DNA of 64,000 bases, from the NCBI GenBank assembly GCA_022072055.1, contig JAJVIK010000007.1, positions 1 to 64,000 on the forward strand, in the 5' to 3' direction. Every line of letters starts with the position of its first letter. Within the stretch, counting starts at the first letter, position 1. This document shows positions 16,876 through 25,129 of this stretch, piece by piece. The translations under genes and the position numbers were made by a program. The DNA comes from a bacterium (lineage in GTDB: Bacteria; Hinthialibacterota; Hinthialibacteria; OLB16). The notes under the pieces are model-generated. The model was not told where the DNA came from. It worked only from the letters and a program-made list of their open reading frames with translations, and ran no database searches.

Positions 16876-16881
16876 ATTATA
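16876..16881 (-). promoter_or_regulatory. Consensus -10 box upstream of the small acidic protein
   Basis: The minus strand reads TATAAT at 16881-16876, within an AT-rich patch (16850-16920) that stands out from the GC-rich surroundings. No convincing -35 box is seen 16-18 bases upstream, so an activator or extended -10 type may be needed. Confidence 0.35.
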
Positions 16882-17100
16882 CTGCCAAAACTAAACTTCC
16901 GATAATAACCCACATACTTTACATGAAGCCAGCGTCCAAAAGGCCTCCCCTTCCTCGCGGGGAAATCCAGCTTAACCGTATGGATATACAGCAAAAATCA
17001 CCCGCAGACACGCCCATTCCCATCAGCCCGAAATGATGATAGGAGAAAGCCTTGGAAGATGCAAGGAGAAGATTGCGATTTTTTGCTTTACAGGTAGCCG

Positions 17101-18189
17101 CTACCTGGAAGATGAGACCTGGCCGTCCGATCCTGTGGCATCGGGGATTGTTCCCGCCGAAAAATGGGAGGCGGGGCTTCCCCGTGACTTGATCTTCTGG
17201 CGATAAACTTTTACCAGTTCGTGGTGTTCCTTGAGGGATTTGCTGAACGACAGGCCACCCTCCCCATCCGAAACAAAAAACAAGTAGTCGGTCTTGGGAG
17301 GGGAAATCGCGGCGGCCAGAGCTTGCGCGCTCGGGATACAGATGGGGTGCGGCGGCAGTCCGGGTTTCCTGCTGGTGTTGAACGGGGACTTGAGGCCAAT
17401 CGGGAGCTCGGAGTCCTCGCCGACAAAACCGGGAAGCGCGTAACGCAGGGTGGCGGCGGAGCCCAGCGGCCAGTTCTTGCGCAGTCGGTTGTGGAAGACG
17501 CTTGAGGCGGTGCCGAGCTCAATCACGCTCCCCGCCTCCTTCTGAAGGATGCTTGCGAGGATGATCGTGTCATAGAGGGTGAGACCGTTGCGCAGGCGCG
17601 CCCGGAGGTCCTCCGTTCCGGCCACGGTCAGGACCAGTCGCCTCCAGCCCTCATGCAATGTTTGAAGAACCTTCTGGTCCGGCTCGGTCTCATCAAAGAG
17701 GAATGTGTCGGCGGCAATCAACCCCTCCAGGCTTGTCACCCCGACTCCATTCACCACAGCCTCCCGAGAAGCGGCTCTCAAGAAATGTGTCGCCGCCTCA
17801 ATCCAACCGGCCCTCTCCAAGGAGCGGGCGCAGTCCCGAAGGCCATAGCCGGGGAATAGTGTCACCCGGCGCGGGCCCTTCGCGCCCATCGCGAGGGACT
17901 CCAGGGCCTGAGCGGGGGCCCATTTCGGATCGAGGGAATGCTTGCCGGGGCGAATCCTGCGGTCCAGGCCCGCCAGTCGTCCATACCAAGCCAGCGGGGA
18001 TTGGCTGCGAGGGTCCCGCTGGGTAATTTTGGCCACGGCATCCCGATACTTCACGCCCTCGGGAAGGGCGAGCGATCCGACCCCCTCTCGGCTTGGCGCC
18101 CAAACCGCCTCCGCCCAGCGCGCAGCGAAGAGCATCGCGAGAACCTCCGCCAAAAGGACGAGACCGAGGACAACCTTCGTGGCGCTCAT
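17101..18189 (-). CDS. mltG: Endolytic murein transglycosylase MltG
   Basis: The 362-residue protein has one N-terminal membrane helix (about residues 5-22) and a periplasmic YceG/MltG domain. The catalytic Glu is at 218 in L-A-S-I-L-Q-K-E-A, and the active-site loops V-F-H-N-R-L and S-P-F-N-T-S-R-K-P-G-L-P-P are conserved. MltG cuts nascent peptidoglycan strands and is thought to set glycan length. The length is typical. It is monocistronic as far as visible, with the hairpin cluster of the neighbouring secreted-protein gene ending just before its start. Confidence 0.94.
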   Translation of the reverse strand: MSATKVVLGLVLLAEVLAMLFAARWAEAVWAPSREGVGSLALPEGVKYRDAVAKITQRDPRSQSPLAWYGRLAGLDRRIRPGKHSLDPKWAPAQALESLAMGAKGPRRVTLFPGYGLRDCARSLERAGWIEAATHFLRAASREAVVNGVGVTSLEGLIAADTFLFDETEPDQKVLQTLHEGWRRLVLTVAGTEDLRARLRNGLTLYDTIILASILQKEAGSVIELGTASSVFHNRLRKNWPLGSAATLRYALPGFVGEDSELPIGLKSPFNTSRKPGLPPHPICIPSAQALAAAISPPKTDYLFFVSDGEGGLSFSKSLKEHHELVKVYRQKIKSRGSPASHFSAGTIPDATGSDGQVSSSR

Positions 18190-18200
18190 GAGACAAGGAA

Positions 18201-18243
18201 TCCCAGAAAGAAAAAGAAGGGGAGGCCACGTTTGACCTCCCCT
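18201..18243 (-). terminator. Rho-independent terminator of the secreted propeller protein gene
   Basis: AGGGGAGG at 18218-18225 pairs with CCTCCCCT at 18236-18243. On the minus strand the stem is followed by TTCTTTTTCTTTCT (18217 down to 18204), a good U-tract. It lies immediately before the mltG start. Confidence 0.7.
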
Positions 18244-18322
18244 CGTTTTGAGAGAGACCGAAGGAGCGCCTGGCGCATTCCAGGGTTCGACTCCCGATCT
18301 TTTTTTTCAGGCTCCAGGTCCG

Positions 18323-18358
18323 CGTTCCACCGGGGGCCTAACGGCTCCCGGTGGAACG
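18323..18358 (-). repeat. Large 3'-UTR hairpin after the secreted propeller protein gene
   Basis: CGTTCCACCGGG at 18323-18334 pairs perfectly with CCCGGTGGAACG at 18347-18358. The 12-base stem starts 15 bases after the gene end. There is no U-tract directly after it, so it probably protects the mRNA 3' end or assists the terminator at 18201-18243. Confidence 0.55.
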
Positions 18359-18373
18359 AATGGACGGTCTGAT

Positions 18374-20227
18374 TCAGCGGGCTATGTTGTTGTTAAACAC
18401 GGTCTCCGCTTGGGCGGGCTCCATGTCTTCCGCGTACAGGAACGGGAAGAAGTAGGGGCTGCCGTTGAACTGCGGAGCGGTGTTGTCCGGGTTCGCGCGG
18501 GTGCTGCCGAAGGCAAACACGCCGCCGAACTTGTCCAACGTGTAGGCGCCCTCGGCGCCCGCGTTGTTGTTGCCGATGGTCTGGCAGAACTCGATGTCGA
18601 TGAAGATCGAGTTGACGTCCAGCGCCGATGCGGACTCGTCGGGAACGGTGGTCGGATCATCAAACGCGGTGATCAGGTAGGGCATGCCGACCGTGGTGAT
18701 CGGGACGCCGCTGCCGACCGCAGTTTCGTTGCGCAGGAAGCGCACGGCGCTCTCCTGATCGACCGGAACGGGGTGAATGCCGCCCCATCCGTCGAAGATC
18801 ACGAGGGCATCCGCCGGGCTGGCCGGGGCCAGTTCGATATCGCGGGCGATGTCGAGGCCCGGGAAGAACGGATAGACCAAGTCGCGGTTCAGGACCCCGC
18901 CGCCGTTGGCCGCCGAACCGGCGGTGCCGTTGGCGTCACGGATCGAATTGCCTTGGCCGTCATAGAGGTAGGTTCCGCCCTGGGAGTCCATCACGATGAA
19001 GCCCGCGGGGTTCTGGTTCTCGGTGGCGCCTTTGGTGTTCACCTGTTCGACCACCGCGAGGCCGACGGCGCGGATGTTGGCGCCATCACCCGGCACGCCG
19101 ATCAAGGGGTGGCGTGGAATCGCGCCGCCGAAGGGCACCGGCAGGATATTGCAGAGGTCATCGGCGTCATTGCCGACCTGGGCGAGTCCCGCGCCGGGGC
19201 TGGCATCGCCGCCGCGGAAGATCCCGCCACCGTCGGAAAGCACCCAGAAGGCGTTCGAGTCACGGCTCACAACCACATCGACCGCGAAGCCGCAGGGGCT
19301 GTTCTGGTCGAACACGAAGTCCTGGGCCGGGGTCGAGCCGGAATCGCCGACGAAGTTCACCACGCCGAAGTTGTCCATGATGGCGAGGTCTTCATCGCCA
19401 TCCGGATCATCCTTGGCGATCTCCATGTCGCCGAAGTTATTGGTGCCAGCCGGTGGACTGCTTACAGCCGGCGGGTTGCCGACGGAGATGTGCTGGCCGA
19501 AGGAGGTCAGGACATAGTAGCCGGCGTCACGACAGGGCTGCTCGGCCGGGGTTGTCTCCGTGGGCGTCGGAACTTCAATCGTGGGAGTCTCGGTCGGGAT
19601 TTCAACCGGCGTGGTCGGAGTCGGAGTGATGACCGGACCGGTGCCGCCCGTGGCTTCGGCGCCCGCCGTGTCGAGGTTCGGATCGACAAAGTTGCCGGGC
19701 GGGAAGAGGTTGGCGACTTGATCGACAACCACGCCGAGGGACTCATCCACATCCGAGCCGAGATAGCTCATCAGGATGGCCTGGCCGTTGCTGAGGCCAT
19801 TAAGCGCGATGCTGAAGGTGAACAGCACGATGCCATCGGCGTCGATGGCCACCGCGCTGGGGTTCGCGTTGGTAAACACGAACGAGGTCGCGCTGACCGA
19901 GGACGAAATGTTCGCGGGAGCGTTGTTAATCTCACCATTGGTGAGGGAGGAGCCGGCGATGTTGACCGTGACTCCGGCGGGGAGGTTCAGATTGACCTGA
20001 ACCTTGAAGGTGGCCACCAACTGGCCGACGTTGCCGGTGATGACCACGGCGCCGGTGAGCGGCCCATTCGGAGTGGCGATGTTTCCGGTTCCTTGAATGC
20101 CGGCCGTTCCCTGGTCGAGGTCAATCGACACGGTGGCCGCGTTCGCTGTGCCCAATACCAGCAGGGATGCCACAGCCAGGACAGCCCAATTGAAACCCTT
20201 TCCACGGCTGTACAATGACATTTTCAA
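18374..20227 (-). CDS. Secreted protein: beta-sandwich domain, TP linker, predicted six-bladed propeller
   Basis: The 617-residue product has a signal peptide (cut after A-N-A near 30), a cohesin-like beta-rich domain at about 31-190 that contains no Cys, a Thr/Pro linker at 200-230, and a C-terminal domain at 236-617. The last domain holds six repeats centred on aliphatic-D/S-x-x-G-G strands near residues 238, 282, 328, 411, 476 and 563, each preceded by a strand like A-R-D-I-E-L. It is clearly paralogous to the C-terminal part of the protein at 12346-14958 (shared P-F-F-P-G-L-D-I-A-R-D-I-E-L and D-G-W-G-G-I-H-P). The ribosome site GGAGG lies nine bases from the start. It ends without a sorting tail or membrane anchor. 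Function unknown. Confidence 0.85.
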   Translation of the reverse strand: MKMSLYSRGKGFNWAVLAVASLLVLGTANAATVSIDLDQGTAGIQGTGNIATPNGPLTGAVVITGNVGQLVATFKVQVNLNLPAGVTVNIAGSSLTNGEINNAPANISSSVSATSFVFTNANPSAVAIDADGIVLFTFSIALNGLSNGQAILMSYLGSDVDESLGVVVDQVANLFPPGNFVDPNLDTAGAEATGGTGPVITPTPTTPVEIPTETPTIEVPTPTETTPAEQPCRDAGYYVLTSFGQHISVGNPPAVSSPPAGTNNFGDMEIAKDDPDGDEDLAIMDNFGVVNFVGDSGSTPAQDFVFDQNSPCGFAVDVVVSRDSNAFWVLSDGGGIFRGGDASPGAGLAQVGNDADDLCNILPVPFGGAIPRHPLIGVPGDGANIRAVGLAVVEQVNTKGATENQNPAGFIVMDSQGGTYLYDGQGNSIRDANGTAGSAANGGGVLNRDLVYPFFPGLDIARDIELAPASPADALVIFDGWGGIHPVPVDQESAVRFLRNETAVGSGVPITTVGMPYLITAFDDPTTVPDESASALDVNSIFIDIEFCQTIGNNNAGAEGAYTLDKFGGVFAFGSTRANPDNTAPQFNGSPYFFPFLYAEDMEPAQAETVFNNNIAR

Positions 20228-20289
20228 AATCCTCCTCGGCTTTTTTTAGCCCGCGAGGCACGCGCCCCGCGAGGGATCATCGGCGTCGG

Positions 20290-20348
20290 GCGCTCCCTTT
20301 GGAGCGCGGCGTTGGGGTGGGAGGGCGCCCCGCGAGGGGGCGCCCTCC
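20290..20348 (-). repeat. Two tandem hairpins between secreted-protein genes
   Basis: GGAGGGCGCCCC (20320-20331) pairs with GGGGCGCCCTCC (20337-20348), and GCGCTCC (20290-20296) pairs with GGAGCGC (20301-20307) around CTTT. They separate the cohesin-like gene from the propeller gene on the minus strand. Neither has a U-tract, so read-through into the downstream gene with differential mRNA stability is plausible. Confidence 0.5.
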
Positions 20349-20363
20349 ATGCGTCTTTCCTTG

Positions 20364-21275
20364 TTACTGGACGGCGACGTTCGAGGTGACCACGTTGGCG
20401 ATGGGCTTCACATCGGCCAGGCTGTTGAAGGTCTCATCGATGCCAACGGCGTTCCTGATCTCGATGTTGGTGTTCTTGCCGGAGGAGTTGGCCGCCGGCT
20501 GGAAGATGGCCTCGAAGATGATCGCGTCGCCATCGAAGCCATAGCCCGGAACGATCGCGCCGGTGTTGGCGTCGCGACCATCGCCCGGACGGGCGAGCAG
20601 GACGACGGTGTTGTCGGCGGCGATTCCCGTGGCGCGGATGTCGTCGATGTCATCGAAGACCTCGACCGACTCCACGAGCAGGAAGGGCTGGCCGACGCCC
20701 GCGCGACGGGAAAGGATCTCGGTCCAGAACGGGATGTCGTTGTTGCCGGCCACGAACTCATTGATGACCGAGTTCAGCTCGCCAAGGGCGAAGGTGCCGC
20801 TGTTGTTCGGGTCGAGGAGGATGCCCGGGTTGGTGGTGATGACATTCGGGGTCTGGCCCGGAAGCGCGTCATTGTACTGGAAGGTCAGCGCGCTGACCGG
20901 CTGGGCGGCGACGAACAGGTTGATGCCCGCGTTGAGCTCGTTGAGCGCCAGGCGACCGTTGAAGTTCAGGTCGGCGTGGGTCTCACGAATCTCCACCAGG
21001 GTGAGGACAGTCTCGTCGTACTCAAAATCGAACGACAGGCCCATCAGGTTGCTGGTCCCGTTCAGGCGCACGATCGTGGAAAAGCGACCGGAGCTCGGGA
21101 CCGAGCGATTCAGGTCGATGTCGGAATTGTCATCGACGATGCTGGAGTCGGGGGGACTGCCCACGAAGTGGGGTGTTCCGGGATCGACATCGAACCCCAG
21201 GGTCCCGGGGATTTGCGCGTAACCGGGCGCCGAAACCAGCGCGAGCGCCGCTATCAGGATCGCAAGTTTCCGCAT
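20364..21275 (-). CDS. Secreted cohesin-like protein with internal dockerin-type calcium loops
   Basis: The 303-residue product has a signal peptide cut near G-Y-A20. The body resembles a cohesin-type beta-sandwich (V-R-L-N-G-T and L-S-F-D-F-E-Y-D-E-T-V-L-T-L near residues 69-93). Two EF-hand-like loops interrupt it: D102-L-N-F-N-G-R-L-A-L-N-E113 and D155-P-N-N-S-G-T-F-A-L-G-E166, each followed by an amphipathic helix as in dockerin repeats. Cohesin and dockerin modules normally sit on different proteins and bind each other. Here both signatures occur in one chain, so self-association or calcium-stabilised folding is possible. The ribosome site GGAGGAGAG precedes the start. It lies next to the propeller protein gene. 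Confidence 0.78.
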   Translation of the reverse strand: MRKLAILIAALALVSAPGYAQIPGTLGFDVDPGTPHFVGSPPDSSIVDDNSDIDLNRSVPSSGRFSTIVRLNGTSNLMGLSFDFEYDETVLTLVEIRETHADLNFNGRLALNELNAGINLFVAAQPVSALTFQYNDALPGQTPNVITTNPGILLDPNNSGTFALGELNSVINEFVAGNNDIPFWTEILSRRAGVGQPFLLVESVEVFDDIDDIRATGIAADNTVVLLARPGDGRDANTGAIVPGYGFDGDAIIFEAIFQPAANSSGKNTNIEIRNAVGIDETFNSLADVKPIANVVTSNVAVQ

Positions 21276-21327
21276 GATACTCTCCTCCGTTTTCTTGGTC
21301 TCTCTTCCGGTCTCTCTATCAATCCAG

Positions 21328-21345
21328 CGAACCCTTGTGGGTTCG
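21328..21345 (-). terminator. Hairpin downstream of tRNA-Asp
   Basis: CGAACCC (21328-21334) pairs with GGGTTCG (21339-21345) around four bases. It lies 14 bases after the encoded CCA end of tRNA-Asp. No U-tract follows, so transcription may continue into the cohesin-like gene. Confidence 0.35.
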
Positions 21346-21358
21346 GATCTGGCGAATT

Positions 21359-21435
21359 TGGCGGGGCCGACGAGACTCGAACTCGCGACCTCCTGATCGA
21401 CAGTCAGGCATTCTAACCAGCTGAACTACGGCCCC
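21359..21435 (-). tRNA. tRNA-Asp (anticodon GTC)
   Basis: The minus strand folds into a full cloverleaf. The acceptor stem starts GGGGCCG and pairs with CGGCCCC before discriminator G. The anticodon arm is CCTGA/TCAGG around C-T-G-T-C-G-A, giving GTC. The T arm contains GTTCGAG. The CCA end is encoded (21359-21361). It is co-transcribed with tRNA-Val located just upstream. Confidence 0.96.
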
Positions 21436-21505
21436 GTGAGTCCTTTTCTTACAACTTTTTTTTCGCGGGCCGATGAGTCGCGCTCCAGCCGGCGTTTCGT
21501 CGCAA

Positions 21506-21579
21506 TGGGCGAAACAGGGGTCGAACCTGTGACCTCCTGCTTGTAAGGCAGGCGCTCTAGCCAGCTGAGCTATTCGCCC
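21506..21579 (-). tRNA. tRNA-Val (anticodon TAC)
   Basis: Cloverleaf on the minus strand with acceptor stem GGGCGAA/TTCGCCC, anticodon arm CCTGC/GCAGG around C-T-T-A-C-A-A (TAC), and T loop GTTCGAC. Unlike its neighbour, CCA is not encoded (discriminator A is followed by TTG). It begins nine bases after the promoter's predicted start point. Confidence 0.96.
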
Positions 21580-21594
21580 GCGGATTCAGCAGGA

Positions 21595-21624
21595 AGGATA
21601 GAGGAAACGACATTCCTTTGTCAA
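21595..21624 (-). promoter_or_regulatory. Sigma-70 promoter of the tRNA-Val/tRNA-Asp operon
   Basis: On the minus strand a perfect TTGACA (21624-21619) is followed after 18 bases by TATCCT (21600-21595), positioned to start transcription just before tRNA-Val. The -35 match and placement make this a strong call. Confidence 0.75.
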
Positions 21625-21811
21625 GCATCGCTTTTGCTTTCTACCTGTCTGTCAGCCTGGGGAAATCGACGCCTCAAGGAACTCGTTCAACCCCACCAAC
21701 TCCCATCATTTTCGACTTGAAAAACCCAATTCCGAAGGGCCTTCCACTGATTCCGAGGGAATCATAGCACACCCACGGGGCGCTGTCATCTACATTTTTC
21801 AAACTTAAACC

Positions 21812-23104
21812 TCAAGGGGCCAAGTACTCTCGTTCGAGGGCGATCAGCTCCTCAATGGTCTGACGGCGTCGGATCACGCGCCAGGACGCGCCCTCGACAA
21901 GAACCTCGGGACAGAGCGGTTTGGCGTTGTAATTGGAGGACATCGCGGAGCCATACGCCCCCGCCGCGAGAACGGCCATCAGGTCGCGTTGCGCGAAGGC
22001 CGGCAGCATCCGATCCCAGGCAAACTGGTCGGTGGATTCGCAAATCGGCCCGACCACCTCGGTGGGCGAGAGCTGAGTCGGATCCTCCGCCTGATTGACC
22101 GGCAGGATCGGATGGAAGGCATCATAGATGGCCGGTCGAATCAAATCATTCATGCCCGCGTCCACGATCGTATAGCGCTTGCCGCCGTGGTCCTTGCGAT
22201 AGAGGACCTGGCAGACCAGCGCGCCGGCGTTGCCGACAATCGATCTGCCCGGCTCGATCACCCAAGTGAGGTCGAGATTTCCGGCCACATCCATGAGTCC
22301 CTTCACAAACTCGCTGGGCGCGGGCGGATTCTCCTCGGAGTACCGGATGCCGAGACCGCCGCCGACATCGAGATAACGAGTTTCGATCCCCTCCCTGCCG
22401 AGTTTTTCGCGAACTTCAAGGACGCGCGCGAGCGCCTCGCGGTGGGGCGAGGAATCGGTGATCTGGGAGCCGATGTGGCATTGGATTCCACGGACCTCCA
22501 GCCACTCCTTCTTCGCGGCGCGACGATACAGATCGAGCGCGGCCTCGATCTCGACGCCGAACTTGTGCTCGCGCATGCCGGTGGAGATGTACGGGTGAGT
22601 CTTGGGATCGACATCCGGGTTGATGCGAATCGCGATTCCGGCGCGGATATGAACCTCCTCGGCGAGCTCCTCAATGCGGGCGAGCTCCTCGGCGGACTCC
22701 ACGTTGAAGAAGAGGATGCCCGCCTCCAGCGCGGCGCGGATTTCGCGGTCGGTCTTGCCGACTCCGGAGTACATCATCTTGTTGCCGGGGATGCCCGCCA
22801 CCTGCGCGCGGTAGAGTTGTCCGACCGAGACAATGTCCGCGCCCGCGCCGAGCTCCGCGAGGAGCCTCGCGATGGAGATGTTCTCGTTGGCCTTGATCGC
22901 GTAGGCGATCAGGTGACGGCGGTCGCCGAAGCCCTGTTTATACGAAAGGAACGCCTCTCGGACGGTCTTCGAGCTGTAGGCGTAAAAGGGGGTCCCGATC
23001 TCCCGCGCGATGGCGGAAAGGGGAACCTCCTCGCAGCACAGTTCGCCGCTCCGGTATCTGAATTCGCTCCAGCCGTTCCGGAGCCAGTTTTGGATCGTGG
23101 TCAT
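21812..23104 (-). CDS. lysA: Diaminopimelate decarboxylase
   Basis: The 430-residue PLP enzyme makes L-lysine from meso-diaminopimelate, the last step of the DAP pathway. The Schiff-base Lys71 is in A-Y-A-I-K-A-N-E-N. The glycine-rich phosphate loop (D-V-G-G-G-L-G-I near residue 247) and the C-E-S-T-D substrate motif near 352 are conserved. The full-length alanine-racemase-like barrel plus beta domain is present. It is downstream of the ATP synthase genes on the same strand, with a 78-base gap after atpC and probably its own start site. No other lysine gene is nearby. Confidence 0.96.
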   Translation of the reverse strand: MTTIQNWLRNGWSEFRYRSGELCCEEVPLSAIAREIGTPFYAYSSKTVREAFLSYKQGFGDRRHLIAYAIKANENISIARLLAELGAGADIVSVGQLYRAQVAGIPGNKMMYSGVGKTDREIRAALEAGILFFNVESAEELARIEELAEEVHIRAGIAIRINPDVDPKTHPYISTGMREHKFGVEIEAALDLYRRAAKKEWLEVRGIQCHIGSQITDSSPHREALARVLEVREKLGREGIETRYLDVGGGLGIRYSEENPPAPSEFVKGLMDVAGNLDLTWVIEPGRSIVGNAGALVCQVLYRKDHGGKRYTIVDAGMNDLIRPAIYDAFHPILPVNQAEDPTQLSPTEVVGPICESTDQFAWDRMLPAFAQRDLMAVLAAGAYGSAMSSNYNAKPLCPEVLVEGASWRVIRRRQTIEELIALEREYLAP

Positions 23105-23182
23105 TGGGCGCTCCCAGCGGACTCGGTTGAGGAAGAGTCTACTGAAATCCGTGGCACGTTGTAGCAGGGAGGACTGTGGAGG

Positions 23183-23590
23183 TTACCGGGCGACGGCCTG
23201 AGTGGCCTTAATCCGCGCCAGGGCGCGGGCGAGCGCGGCCTCGGCGCGGGCGCGGTCCACTCCCGACTCGAAGGATTCCAGGCGCGCGCGGGCGCGCCCT
23301 TCGGCGGCGCGCGCGCGGGTCGAATCGATGGAGTCGGCGCTCTCGGCGGTGTCCGCGAGGAGGGTCACCACATTGTGCTTGACACTCGCCACTCCGGCGG
23401 AGACCGCGTAGACCTTCTGGGAGTTGTCCGCGAGCTTGCAGGTGACCACGCCGGGGGCGAGCACACAGCGCAAGGGGGCATGATTCTGAAGCACCCCCAT
23501 GCTCCCCTCCTCGGAGGGGAGTTGGACATAGAGCGCCTCGAAATCGGCGATGGAGCGGCTGGGGATGGCAAGCTTGAAATGCAGCGGCAT
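23183..23590 (-). CDS. atpC: F-type ATP synthase epsilon subunit
   Basis: The ATG at 23590 gives 135 residues, beginning M-P-L-H-F-K-L-A-I-P as is usual for epsilon. The N-terminal beta-sandwich (residues 1-85, with G-S-M-G-V-L-Q-N-H-A-P) is clear, and two C-terminal helices rich in Arg/Ala/Glu follow. Epsilon joins gamma in the central stalk and can inhibit ATP hydrolysis. It follows atpG by 13 bases, with no atpD in between, although gamma-beta-epsilon is the common order. The longer in-frame start at 23638 would overlap atpG and is unlikely. Confidence 0.93.
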   Translation of the reverse strand: MPLHFKLAIPSRSIADFEALYVQLPSEEGSMGVLQNHAPLRCVLAPGVVTCKLADNSQKVYAVSAGVASVKHNVVTLLADTAESADSIDSTRARAAEGRARARLESFESGVDRARAEAALARALARIKATQAVAR

Positions 23591-23603
23591 GAGGAACTCG
23601 GTC

Positions 23604-24479
23604 TCAACCTTTCCCGATGGCGTTGGCGCCGCCGACAATCTCGCAGATCTCCTGGGTGATCTTGGCTTGGCGCGCCTTGTTGAAGGTCAGTTTAAGGGAG
23701 TCGTGCAGCTCCTCGGCGTTTCGGGTGGCGTTGTCCATCGCGATCATCCGGGCCACATGCTCGCTGGCCTCCGAGTCGAGCACGGCCACCAGCAGGGCGT
23801 TGTCGAGGAAGCGACGGATGGTCGCGGCGTACACCCCCACCAACCCAGGCTCATCGATGAACACTCCCAATGCTTCCGGGACACGCCCATGGCGACCATG
23901 CTCGGCGGCGCCGAGCGGGAGCCAGGGACGAGCCTCGGGCTTGAGGACGGTCATCCCGCGCAGGGAGGAATAAAGCAGCTGGATGGAGCGGTACCTTCCG
24001 CTCGCCCACAGAGAGCGCAGCTCATTGCCGAGCTCCGCGAGGAACGCGGGGCGGTCGGCCTCCGCCGGTCGGCGGCGATTGGAGAGGACCTTGTAGCCGC
24101 GCCGGGTGAGCACCGCGCCCACCTTCCAGCCCACCGAGACCACATCCACATTCCCGGGACCCTCCTCGCGGGCGGTGCGCGCGACCGAGTTGAGAATGTG
24201 ACTGTTGAAGGGGCCGCAGAGGCCGCGATCCGACGCGAAGGTCACCAGCAGCGTGGCCGTGCCGGGTGAGGCGGCCAGTTCGGGAACCGCCACCGAGGCC
24301 GGGACCTCGAAGCTCCGGATCAGCTCCTCGATGCCGCGGCGATAGGCCTGGCTGCGCGCGGAAAGGTCCTGGGCCTTGCGCATCTTCATGGCCGAGACCA
24401 TCTGCAAGGCGCGCGTGACTTGCCGGGTGCTGACCACCCCGCGCATCTTTCTTTTCAGTTTTTGGAGATCAACCGCCAT
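23604..24479 (-). CDS. atpG: F-type ATP synthase gamma subunit
   Basis: The 291-residue protein is the rotor shaft of F1. It has the two long coiled helices at its ends: the N-terminal K-R-K-M-R-G-V-V-S-T-R-Q-V-T-R-A segment and the C-terminal D-N-A-T-R-N-A-E-E-L segment, plus the central T-F-A-S-D-R-G-L-C-G motif near residue 80. It lies only 18 bases after atpF. The genes for delta and alpha, which normally stand between b and gamma, are not there. Confidence 0.96.
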   Translation of the reverse strand: MAVDLQKLKRKMRGVVSTRQVTRALQMVSAMKMRKAQDLSARSQAYRRGIEELIRSFEVPASVAVPELAASPGTATLLVTFASDRGLCGPFNSHILNSVARTAREEGPGNVDVVSVGWKVGAVLTRRGYKVLSNRRRPAEADRPAFLAELGNELRSLWASGRYRSIQLLYSSLRGMTVLKPEARPWLPLGAAEHGRHGRVPEALGVFIDEPGLVGVYAATIRRFLDNALLVAVLDSEASEHVARMIAMDNATRNAEELHDSLKLTFNKARQAKITQEICEIVGGANAIGKG

Positions 24480-24497
24480 GGGATGCTCGCGGGCCCT

Positions 24498-24995
24498 TCA
24501 GTTCTTGGTGGCGGCCCGTTCGATCTCGGGCAGGGTTTCCTCGGTGATCCGTCGTCGCTGCTCGGCGGACAGCCCCTCGGTCAGGAATTTCTCCGCGACC
24601 ATCACAGCCAACCCGGCGGCGTATTGCCGCAAGGAGGTCCGGGCGTTTTCGGTTTCCTGGGCGATCCGATCCGAGGCGTCCTTGCGACTCTTCTCCAGAG
24701 CCGCCTGGGTCTCGGCGCGGAGCTGTTCGGCGAGCGCGGTCGCGTCCGACTTGGCCTTCTGGACCAGGTCGCGAGCCTCGGCTTGCGCCTGATGGAGCTG
24801 TGCCTTGTAATCCTCGCGGGTCTTTTCCGCCTCGGCTTTGAGGGCTTCCACCTCGGCGAACTGCTTCTGGATCGCCTCTCTGCGCTCATCCAGCAGGCGT
24901 AGGACCGGCCCCCAAACATTGCGTTTGAAGAACCAGACCAGAATCAGGAAGACCAACGAGTGGGTCATCACCCATGGAAACGCATCTACGAACAT
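24498..24995 (-). CDS. atpF: F-type ATP synthase b subunit
   Basis: The ATG at 24995 gives 165 residues starting M-F-V-D-A-F-P-W; the longer frame to 25031 adds a charged leader that b subunits lack. One membrane helix (residues 8-25) is followed by a long Arg/Glu/Ala-rich coiled coil that forms the peripheral stalk. No delta domain is fused to its end. It lies between atpE and atpG. Confidence 0.93.
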   Translation of the reverse strand: MFVDAFPWVMTHSLVFLILVWFFKRNVWGPVLRLLDERREAIQKQFAEVEALKAEAEKTREDYKAQLHQAQAEARDLVQKAKSDATALAEQLRAETQAALEKSRKDASDRIAQETENARTSLRQYAAGLAVMVAEKFLTEGLSAEQRRRITEETLPEIERAATKN

Positions 24996-25129
24996 GGGAC
25001 CATTCTCCGATCTCGACTCCAGTCGGCCCACCTTGGGCCTTCCGAGGGAAACCCGAGGCCCGGGCTCACGACTGTCCGGGCAGGGTTTTCCCTTGCGCCG
25101 GCGGCTCGGCCGCCGGGGCGCGGCGCTCC

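Noticed and set aside
17085-17110. CAGGTAG-N3-CTACCTG hairpin at the end of mltG
   Set aside because: On the mltG strand it is followed by an A-rich stretch and not by a U-tract, so I do not call a terminator.
18248-20218. A 656-codon plus-strand frame opposite the second propeller protein
   Set aside because: Antisense shadow; the minus-strand gene has a signal peptide, ribosome site and paralog.
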